From the NCBI GenBank assembly GCA_905182385.1, contig CAJJBS010000050.1:1-12873 (forward strand): a stretch of 12,873 nt of DNA. The letters are read 5' to 3'. The stretch comes from Fidelibacterota bacterium TCS55. Its GTDB lineage: Bacteria; Fidelibacterota; Marinisomatia; Marinisomatales; TCS55. Shown here one piece after another: positions 7,978-12,873 of the stretch. How positions within the stretch are numbered: the stretch's first letter is position 1; the number at the start of each line of letters is the position of its first letter. The translations under genes were made by a program, and so were the position numbers. The notes beneath the pieces were generated by a model. The model did no database searches, was not told the origin of the DNA, and saw only the letters and a list, made by a program, of their open reading frames with translations.

Positions 7978-8430
7978 ATGTTAGATGTTGGTATAAAAGC
8001 ACCAGATTTCAATCTCCCGGATCAAAACGGAGAGAATGTTTCGCTTGGTGATTTTTTAGGCAAGAAAGTAGTGCTTTGGTTTTTCCCAAAGGCAAGTACA
8101 CCGGGATGAACAATCGAAGGACAAGGGTTCCGTGATGAACTCAAAAAATTTGCAGACAAAAATATGATTATTATTGGGATGAGTGCAGACTCTTCTAAAA
8201 AGCAAAAAAACTTTTGTGAAAAGCAAAACTTTCAATATTTGATGCTTTCGGATGAACAAAAAGATACATTAAAAGCGTACAAGACTTGGGTACCAAAGAA
8301 AATGTATGGTAGAGAGTATGAAGGAATTGCTAGATGTACTTATATCATTGATGAAAAAGGTGTAATCGAAAAGACTTATCAAAAAGTGAGTGTTAAAACT
8401 CATGCAAAAGATATTTTAGAAGAATTATAA
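7978..8430 (+). CDS. bcp: Peroxiredoxin (BCP/PrxQ type) with selenocysteine at the catalytic position; in-frame UGA at 8107-8109
   Basis: Read through one TGA, this frame gives a complete 150-residue thioredoxin-fold peroxiredoxin. It runs from KAPDFNLPDQNG (7-18) and VVLWFFPKASTPG (31-43) through residue 44 = UGA, TIEGQGFRDEL (45-55), IIGMSADS (65-72) and RCTYIIDEKG (119-128) to a normal TAA. UGA falls exactly where the peroxidatic Cys belongs in the PxxxTPxCTxE motif, so selenocysteine is the natural reading. The protein would reduce H2O2 and organic hydroperoxides in the cytoplasm. The usual PrxQ resolving Cys five residues later is Gln49. Cys80 and Cys120 are the only cysteines, suggesting 1-Cys-type recycling by an external thiol. 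A good RBS precedes the ATG. A simple nonsense mutation is unlikely because both halves are intact and in frame. A caller not allowing for Sec would report only a fragment beginning near 8164. Confidence 0.88.
8113..8136 (+). promoter_or_regulatory. Putative bacterial SECIS element
   Basis: Immediately after the UGA, ATC (8113-8115) can pair with GAT (8134-8136), A8117 with T8133, and GGA (8119-8121) with TCC (8129-8131). This leaves one bulged G, one A-G mismatch and a seven-base apical loop, CAAGGGT (8122-8128). The loop contains GGU about 17 bases after the UGA, like the GGU-bearing loop of the E. coli fdhF SECIS bound by SelB. I folded this by eye. The stem is imperfect, and an alternative GGAC/GTTC pairing exists. 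Confidence 0.55.
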
Positions 8431-8448
8431 TATTTTAAAATATGTCCT

Positions 8449-8453
8449 AAAGG
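8449..8453 (+). promoter_or_regulatory. Ribosome binding site favouring a TTG start
   Basis: AAAGG ends seven bases before the TTG at 8461 but 19 bases before the in-frame ATG at 8473. The spacing favours TTG as the methyltransferase start. Confidence 0.5.
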
Positions 8454-8460
8454 TCGTTTT

Positions 8461-9093
8461 TTGACATCTAATATGAAACTACCTATTGAAGTTTTTACAA
8501 GATGGGCTGAAGAAGGCAGAGATGAAGCAATGGCCAAAGGTCATGCTAAATCTGTTAATGCTATGCTTAATTTTACCTTTAAAAACATTGATGACCCCTT
8601 TACATTTATTGATTCAGGCTGCGGTAATGGATGGGTAGTTAGAATGGTTGGAGATCATCCCCTCTGCAGTAAAGCTATTGGTATTGATGGCTCTACATCA
8701 ATGATCGAAAAAGCTATTTCAATCGATAATAAAAATACATATGAATGTGAAGAGATAATTAATTGGATACCTGATGAAAAAGTAGATTTAATTTTTTCAA
8801 TGGAGGTTTTTTATTATGTTAATAATCCCATAAAGCTAATTGATCACGTTGTAAAGAATTGGCTCCAGCCTAAAGGTAGGTTGATTATAGGTATTGATTA
8901 TTACAAAGAAAATAAACCAAGTGAATCTTGGCCTTTAGATTGTGGAATCTCAATAATGACAAGGCTATCTGAAGAAGAATGGTCTAATGGATTTATTAAA
9001 GCTGGATTAGTTAATGTTTTAACTTGGAGGGAAGGTCAAAAAGATAAATGGGGAGGAACTTTGATCCTTACTGGAGAGAAACCTCCTGATTAA
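8461..9093 (+). CDS. Class I SAM-dependent methyltransferase
   Basis: This 210-residue cytoplasmic protein has a Rossmann-type SAM-binding core. Motif I is FIDSGCGNGWVV (49-60), the post-I acidic strand is IGIDGS (73-78) with Asp76 expected to bind the SAM ribose, and VDLIFSMEVFYYV (108-120) matches the motif II region. The later PKGRLIIGIDYY is the usual beta-5 area. The C-terminal part (LSEEEWSNGFIKAGL, then a WGGTLILTGEK strand) fits a small-molecule methyltransferase of the Methyltransf_11/25 kind, but the substrate is not evident. TTG at 8461 is preferred by RBS spacing, and ATG at 8473 would remove four residues. It follows the peroxiredoxin by 30 bases and is the last + strand gene before a convergent pair. 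Its stop overlaps the stop of the gene on the opposite strand by four bases. Confidence 0.85.
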   Translation: MTSNMKLPIEVFTRWAEEGRDEAMAKGHAKSVNAMLNFTFKNIDDPFTFIDSGCGNGWVVRMVGDHPLCSKAIGIDGSTSMIEKAISIDNKNTYECEEIINWIPDEKVDLIFSMEVFYYVNNPIKLIDHVVKNWLQPKGRLIIGIDYYKENKPSESWPLDCGISIMTRLSEEEWSNGFIKAGLVNVLTWREGQKDKWGGTLILTGEKPPD

Positions 9094-9758
9094 TTATTGA
9101 TGGGTAGGTTTTGATCTAAGAAGAGCCCTTGATTCATACCAGTGAAAAATCTTTGAAAAAATTCAAGTTCATGTACACCGCCTGTAGATAGAATTTTCCC
9201 ATCTTGTTCAACTTCTCCGCTGGCGCTTACACGTACATTAGTTTCATTATTTTTTAGCTCTGTTAAATTAATTGTAATTCTATATCGGTAGATTTTTGGT
9301 CCATCAGGTCCATCATCACTATCATTAAATATAATTGGATTTGAATCTCCATCATCATCTCCATCAAATATAGATGTAAATATTATTGCGACGATAGCAA
9401 TAGCACCAACAGCTAAGCATGCTTTTTGACCATCGGACATTCCTTCTTCAGGAGTCTCACTAGCGAGCTCTGCTCTTTGATATTCAGTGGTTCTATTTGC
9501 TGTGATGAGACCTATATCTGAATTCAATACCGATATAGTATAATCCATATCTTGCAATGAATTGATGGATGCTTTTAATACAGTTCTTAAGTCTCCTGGA
9601 AAAACTTTTGTTTCCATGGCTCTTGCAATAGATGCAGGTGGTTTTTCAGCTCGAGGTGAATTGGCACATCCTGAAATCCCTAAAATAAGAGAACCTAATA
9701 AACAAATTAATAATAGGCGTCCGATCTTAGATTTAGGATTGCTAATTCGAGTTATCAT
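9090..9758 (-). CDS. Outer-membrane lipoprotein with mid-protein hydrophobic/acidic segment; function unknown
   Basis: This 222-residue protein has a long signal segment ending in GISGC (Cys31), a clear lipobox. Next comes a small alpha/beta unit, FPGDLRTVLKASINSLQDMDYTISVLN...GLITANR (about 53-89). It resembles the repeat found in many Gram-negative lipoproteins, where one helix and a strand describe an 'N-terminal domain, ages to GLIxA' pattern. A hydrophobic stretch (113-131) then runs into a strongly acidic loop (DGDDDGDSN, 132-140), and the C-terminal part is beta-rich (YRYRITINLTE; VRVSASGEV). Its start codon directly abuts the stop of the upstream lipoprotein gene, so the two form an operon. 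I do not recognise a specific function. Envelope assembly or maintenance is inferred from its BamE-like partner. Confidence 0.75.
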   Translation of the reverse strand: MITRISNPKSKIGRLLLICLLGSLILGISGCANSPRAEKPPASIARAMETKVFPGDLRTVLKASINSLQDMDYTISVLNSDIGLITANRTTEYQRAELASETPEEGMSDGQKACLAVGAIAIVAIIFTSIFDGDDDGDSNPIIFNDSDDGPDGPKIYRYRITINLTELKNNETNVRVSASGEVEQDGKILSTGGVHELEFFQRFFTGMNQGLFLDQNLPINN

Positions 9759-10154
9759 TTAAAATTCTAATCCTTGATAAGCATAGTCTAGTACATTTTT
9801 ATTATCATCAAAAGTAATAATCACTGTTAGAGATTTCGACGAAGAAGTGTCTGAAGATCTAGATCCTCCACCAGCTCCCAGCCAGGCACCTATTGCACCA
9901 AATCCGAATCCTGCCATACTACTTGATTTTTTTGTCCTTGATATACGATCATATACCCAAGTCTCATTTCCTTGCTTGTCCCTTGAGATAATATTGGGTG
10001 CTCCCAAGATTTTAGTTACATCAACTTGATTTGCTCCTTTTGTTACAGAGGACTGAACTAATCCTAATGTAAGGTTGTTGCTTGTCTGTTGCGGTGCATT
10101 ACTGCATGCACTTAAAAATAAGAAACTTAATAAAGTTAAGGATTTTTTTTTCAT
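9759..10154 (-). CDS. BamE/SmpA-like outer-membrane lipoprotein
   Basis: This 131-residue protein has a signal peptide ending in LSAC (Cys17), a standard lipobox. The mature part contains the core expected of BamE-fold small lipoproteins: LGLVQSSVTKG, then VDVTKILGAPNII, then a charged turn and GNETWVYDRI (63-71), with a final strand SLTVIITFDDNKNVLDYAY (108-126). A Gly/Ser-rich hydrophobic insert (about 80-105) separates the two halves, a feature I associate with a proteobacterial BamE-like relative rather than canonical BamE. BamE supports folding of outer-membrane barrels, and this region encodes several, but the link is inference. It is the first gene of a two-gene - strand operon, with a strong RBS. 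Confidence 0.78.
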   Translation of the reverse strand: MKKKSLTLLSFLFLSACSNAPQQTSNNLTLGLVQSSVTKGANQVDVTKILGAPNIISRDKQGNETWVYDRISRTKKSSSMAGFGFGAIGAWLGAGGGSRSSDTSSSKSLTVIITFDDNKNVLDYAYQGLEF

Positions 10155-10160
10155 GAGGAT

Positions 10161-10168
10161 CTCCTTTT
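10161..10168 (-). promoter_or_regulatory. Ribosome binding site of the BamE-like lipoprotein
   Basis: On the - strand, AAAAGGAG lies six bases before the ATG at 10154, a strong Shine-Dalgarno sequence that fixes this start. Confidence 0.8.
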
Positions 10169-10201
10169 AAGAATATAAACGTTTTAATTTAATAAATGTT
10201 T

Positions 10202-10894
10202 CTAGTTTTTTAAATAGTTTGAATCTAAATCTGTATCAATTGGTTTAGCAATAATCTCTACTTGGTCTTTTTCAACATTAATATACCATACCATGCTTAG
10301 CATAACATAGTTACCTTTTTTGCCATGTTTCCATCGCCTAATGGTACTAAACCTAGACTCTTTAATTCCTGTTGATTTAAGAATATTCATCTGATTGTTT
10401 TTAATTTTAACTTGATCATCAGGGTGTATAAAACCATCTTCATATTTATGATTAATTAAATCATTCTCTAAGTAACCCATTGATTCATACCAATTTCCAG
10501 AAGCTTCTGTAATCATCCCATCAGAAAGACGACCCACAAGAATAAGCGACCGAGAATTTATTCTTTCAAATAGATCATCTTCAGTTTGATGTGATTGAAG
10601 ATTTTGAATTTTAGCATTAAGTTTTAAAACTTTATTTTTTAAACGAACATTCTCATTAATCAAATAATCAATTACAGTTTTATTTTCTTCAATTGATGAA
10701 TCTTGAGGCTCGGGGATTACAGTTTCTTGAATTTCTGAACGAACTTTTAAAATATGCCTAGATGGAATTTTCCCAGTAGTTAGCCAAGTGCTAAGAGCTT
10801 GAGGCGAAACACCAAAGTATTCTGCGACTTGATACTTGTGACGGAATCCAAAATGGCTCATCACTTTCGATATTATATTTTGAACTGTATTCAT
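10202..10894 (-). CDS. Transcription regulator: CI-repressor-like HTH, leucine zipper, PAS domain
   Basis: I take the ATG at 10894 as the start, giving 230 residues. An upstream ATG at 10945 would add 17 hydrophobic residues encoded by the operator-like repeat. Residues 3-49 form a CI-repressor-type DNA-binding domain (QNIISKVMSHFGF, then YQVAEYFGVSPQALSTWLTTGKIP). Residues 75-99 are a textbook zipper: Leu at 78, 85, 92 and 99 (d) and Ile75, Asn82, Val89 and Ile96 (a). Residues 108-220 look like a PAS fold (SDGMITEASGNWYESMGY, FIHPDDQ, ESRFSTIRRWKHGKKG, then paired strands). It should bind DNA as a parallel dimer and respond to a ligand, redox state or partner through PAS. No cofactor residue is evident. 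No Shine-Dalgarno precedes the start. It probably controls itself and the divergent barrel gene. Confidence 0.8.
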   Translation of the reverse strand: MNTVQNIISKVMSHFGFRHKYQVAEYFGVSPQALSTWLTTGKIPSRHILKVRSEIQETVIPEPQDSSIEENKTVIDYLINENVRLKNKVLKLNAKIQNLQSHQTEDDLFERINSRSLILVGRLSDGMITEASGNWYESMGYLENDLINHKYEDGFIHPDDQVKIKNNQMNILKSTGIKESRFSTIRRWKHGKKGNYVMLSMVWYINVEKDQVEIIAKPIDTDLDSNYLKN

Positions 10895-10902
10895 AATTAT
10901 AA

Positions 10903-10952
10903 ATATTACTTGAATAATATAAAGTAAATAGTTAATATTATTCAAGTAATAT
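10903..10952. promoter_or_regulatory. Perfect 18-bp inverted repeat, candidate operator pair in a divergent intergenic region
   Basis: The left arm ATATTACTTGAATAATAT (10903-10920) is the exact reverse complement of the right arm (10935-10952), with a 14-base spacer. Arm centres are 32 bases apart, about three helical turns. Each arm is itself near-palindromic (ATATTA...TAATAT, 14 of 18 positions symmetric), so it could be two dimer-binding sites. It lies just before the HTH-zipper-PAS gene and upstream of the divergent barrel gene, the classic place for an autoregulated operator. Confidence 0.65.
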
Positions 10953-11014
10953 GAATTATTTTATTAATTAATATTTATATTATTAGTAGTTTTAGTTAGT
11001 AATTTTATATTTAT

Positions 11015-11020
11015 AAGGAG
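11015..11020 (+). promoter_or_regulatory. Ribosome binding site of the barrel protein gene
   Basis: AAGGAG lies eight bases before the ATG at 11029, a strong Shine-Dalgarno sequence. This contrasts with the divergent regulator gene, which has none. Confidence 0.8.
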
Positions 11021-11028
11021 AGCAGAAA

Positions 11029-12510
11029 ATGAAATATTTTAAATCTACAATTATTATTACCATATTTATGGTTTGTTCATTGCTCTATGCTCAAGCAGAT
11101 CAAATATTTTTTGGTCAGCAAAAAGCAATTAAAAATTTATCTAAAGATTCTGGAATGTCAGAATCTGATCTTGAAGCCTATATAATACAACGTTATGGTC
11201 AACCTCTTAACAAACTATCACAGGCTCAAGGTGCCTCTTTAATTACTGACTTTCAAAGTGGTGCAATTTCAAAAGCATCAATCATGTCAAGATCAGTTGT
11301 TGGAAAAGAATCACAATTATCTAAGGCTGAGAAAAAAGCGTTATTAACAGCCGCCAGTGTTTTAGAAGAAGGTATGAAAAAAAGGTTTCATTTTAAAGAT
11401 GGTTCAATAAGTGAAGGTGAAATAATAAATGTAGACAATGAAGTGGTTACACTTTCGACTGAATCGGGTGAATTTAAAATTCCTAAAACTGAATTTTTAG
11501 CTGAAACTGCTGAGATTACGAATAAAAAAGGTGAAAAGTTTGTTGGAAATGTTCTTTCCGAAGATGAAGAAGAATTTAAGATTAGAACTCAATACGGTGA
11601 TGCGACTATTGATAAAAGAAATATAGAGAAAATGAGTCGATTCCATGGCGGTATACTAGATAAAAAAACAGAAGCACGTAAAAAATTCTATACTGGTGAG
11701 GCTGTACTCCTAAGTGTTTTTTTAGATCCGACTGCTACACCTCTTAGCCCAAACACATTTTATATTAGTGGAATGTCATTGGGATATGGATTGACGGACC
11801 GTTTTATGTTAACAACAAAATATGCTTCAAATTTTAATGGAGATTTAAATTTACATCCTAAGATGCGTTTTTATCATAAGAAGAGTGCTGATTCTGAAAA
11901 AAGTATGGCCTTTGGACTTGGTTTTCATCGTTCATATCCTATCAAATCAATTATTGGGAAATATTCACACGCGATTAAACTACCTGGAGAGAGAACATTA
12001 AACGATTCTGACTTAGAATTAGAGGATGTAATGAAACCTGATTCACTATTACCAGATAATTCAATGTATGCAGAAGCTTACTTAGTATTTTCATCTAGTC
12101 GAATTAATCCATCAGGTCGAGGAAAAGTTGGCTGGAATTTAGGTGCAAAAGTAACGAATGCTTTTTCTAATAGAGATAAATATATAAAAGAAGAATATTC
12201 ATGGGATAAATCTTTCAAAGTTCCTTTTAGGCTTTGGGCAAGTTTAGACTATGATTTAAGGAAAGACTTAAAGTTTGTTGCTTCTATGTGGGCTGATAAT
12301 GGATACAAAACCTTGAATGCGGGTACTGCTTTTGAAGATTATATTGGCTCTGATGGTTCTCAACCACTATCTATTGACTCTATAAGAGGAAAAGAAAGTT
12401 TAGTAGATTTTGATTTTGGCATACTGTATGCAGTTAATGAAAATTTTCGAATTGGTGTTCATTTTCAGCAGCCATTCTTAGACATTTATTGGGAATTTTT
12501 TGAATTTTAA
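11029..12510 (+). CDS. Outer-membrane beta-barrel protein with N-terminal helical region and two tandem beta repeats
   Basis: This 493-residue protein has a signal peptide ending LLYA with Gln22 as probable first mature residue. A helical region (about 25-118; SESDLEAYIIQRYGQPLNKLSQAQGASLI and SKAEKKALLTAASVLEEG) follows. Two tandem repeats come next with exact 43-residue spacing: FKDGSISEGEIINVDNE... from 122 and NKKGEKFVGNVLSEDEE... from 165. Each looks like a small LSm- or SH3-like beta unit. From about 222 to the end the protein is a chain of amphipathic strands finishing IYWEFFEF, with the terminal Phe typical of outer-membrane barrels. I do not recognise the family. Divergent transcription from an HTH-PAS regulator across a strong inverted repeat suggests controlled expression. 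Confidence 0.82.
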   Translation: MKYFKSTIIITIFMVCSLLYAQADQIFFGQQKAIKNLSKDSGMSESDLEAYIIQRYGQPLNKLSQAQGASLITDFQSGAISKASIMSRSVVGKESQLSKAEKKALLTAASVLEEGMKKRFHFKDGSISEGEIINVDNEVVTLSTESGEFKIPKTEFLAETAEITNKKGEKFVGNVLSEDEEEFKIRTQYGDATIDKRNIEKMSRFHGGILDKKTEARKKFYTGEAVLLSVFLDPTATPLSPNTFYISGMSLGYGLTDRFMLTTKYASNFNGDLNLHPKMRFYHKKSADSEKSMAFGLGFHRSYPIKSIIGKYSHAIKLPGERTLNDSDLELEDVMKPDSLLPDNSMYAEAYLVFSSSRINPSGRGKVGWNLGAKVTNAFSNRDKYIKEEYSWDKSFKVPFRLWASLDYDLRKDLKFVASMWADNGYKTLNAGTAFEDYIGSDGSQPLSIDSIRGKESLVDFDFGILYAVNENFRIGVHFQQPFLDIYWEFFEF

Positions 12511-12521
12511 ATGAGCTAACA

Positions 12522-12873
12522 ATGAAATTATTAAAGTATTTACTAATCTTTCTCATTTTTTCGATTGCTTTCTCTCAAAAATATGATCCAAAGACAGGCG
12601 AATTAATTGAAGAGCAAAAGTATGACCCCACTACTGGTGAGCTAATAAAAATAACGAAGTATGATCCAGTCACAGGTGAACCAATCGAAGATATACCAGC
12701 ATTAAAATCTAATAATACAACCAATGTTAAAAATTCTGAAACTAAAATTAATAATTCCTTAAACAGTCCTAGCTATTTATCGATTATTAATGCGGCTAAA
12801 GAAGAAGCAAGTCAAAAAAATAAAAAGGATACTAGAACAAATATAGGTGCTGGAGCTTCCGGTTGTTTATTTA
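12522..12873 (+). CDS. Secreted protein with N-terminal YDPxTGE repeats, 3' end cut by window
   Basis: This frame is open from the ATG at 12522 to the window end (117 codons seen), so the protein is partial. The signal peptide ends FSIAFS with Gln19 as probable first mature residue. Three copies of KYDPxTGExI then follow at residues 20, 33 and 46, spaced exactly 13 residues apart. An Asn/Ser/Lys-rich linker (about 60-110) comes next, and the visible part ends in NIGAGASGCLF, which may begin a Gly-rich hydrophobic segment. It starts 11 bases after the barrel gene and may be cotranscribed with it, although no good Shine-Dalgarno is seen. Function is unknown. A small membrane or surface protein with a repeat-bearing exported head is the most that can be said. 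Confidence 0.7.
   Translation, partial: MKLLKYLLIFLIFSIAFSQKYDPKTGELIEEQKYDPTTGELIKITKYDPVTGEPIEDIPALKSNNTTNVKNSETKINNSLNSPSYLSIINAAKEEASQKNKKDTRTNIGAGASGCLF

Noticed and set aside
8107..8109. Genome-wide UGA reassignment (to Gly or Trp) as the explanation for the in-frame stop
   Set aside because: Several neighbouring genes end at UGA with sensible product ends and ATGA junctions, so UGA works as a stop here.
8056..8259. Small - strand frame over the peroxiredoxin
   Set aside because: It has no RBS and no recognisable domain, and it lies wholly opposite a conserved gene, so it is a coding shadow.
8164..8430. Independent 88-residue gene
   Set aside because: It is the C-terminal half of the selenocysteine peroxiredoxin and appears separate only because UGA was read as stop.
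8430..8443. 14-bp AT palindrome (ATATTTTAAAATAT) after the peroxiredoxin stop
   Set aside because: It contains only A and T, has no loop and no following T-run, and is likely in AT-rich DNA. It is not a credible terminator.
10896..10901. TATAAT on the - strand as the regulator's -10 box
   Set aside because: It would start transcription inside or after the ATG at 10894 and has no good -35. In such AT-rich sequence a chance match is likely.
10895..10945. N-terminal extension of the PAS regulator starting at 10945
   Set aside because: The extra residues are hydrophobic, come from the perfect inverted repeat, and have no HTH homology. The ATG at 10894 begins directly with helix 1 of the CI-like domain.

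Overview
The window is AT-rich and densely coding. Its proteins are typical of the Fibrobacterota-Chlorobiota-Bacteroidota (FCB) superphylum: a SprA-like outer-membrane translocon protein, PorV/PorQ-family barrels, a secreted propeller ending in a YPNPF/FlgD-like tail, an M28/glutaminyl-cyclase-type lipoprotein, and many proteins with signal peptides. My best guess is an uncultured marine lineage such as Candidatus Marinimicrobia (SAR406). This rests on remembered family composition, not on a database search. TGA ends several genes here (for example at 1481-1483, 3219-3221, 4892-4894 and 7498-7500), so it is a normal stop codon in this organism.

Bases 1-9093 carry one long run of ten + strand genes with almost no spacing. 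The first seven overlap each other by 1-17 bases. They are the C-terminal part of sprA (cut by the window edge), an M28/glutaminyl-cyclase-like lipoprotein, a lipoprotein with a calcium-loop-like Ig module, a propeller protein with a type IX secretion (T9SS)-style tail, a PorV-like barrel, a PorQ-like barrel, and a divergent polysaccharide deacetylase (YibQ family). A DHNTPase-like Nudix hydrolase, a peroxiredoxin and a SAM methyltransferase follow. The first six read as a cell-envelope/T9SS export block: translocon, possible N-terminal Gln modifier, cargo, and shuttle-type barrels.

The most striking gene is the BCP-type peroxiredoxin at 7978-8430. Its catalytic cysteine codon is an in-frame TGA (8107-8109) inside an otherwise intact TPG-x-T-x-E motif, and a plausible bacterial SECIS hairpin follows directly. 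It is very likely a selenoprotein. A standard gene caller would split or truncate it.

Bases 9090-10154 hold two - strand outer-membrane lipoproteins (one BamE-like) that converge on, and overlap, the end of the methyltransferase gene. Next on the - strand is a regulator (10202-10894) that joins a CI-repressor-like HTH, a textbook leucine zipper and a PAS domain. It is transcribed away from a barrel protein gene at 11029. The 134-base gap between them contains a perfect 18-base inverted repeat with a 14-base spacer, an obvious operator candidate. The barrel protein has an unusual periplasmic front made of two tandem 43-residue repeats. The window ends inside a secreted protein that starts with three KYDPxTGE repeats.

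I saw no rRNA, tRNA, CRISPR array, insertion sequence or transposase, and no gene-free stretch longer than about 135 bases.
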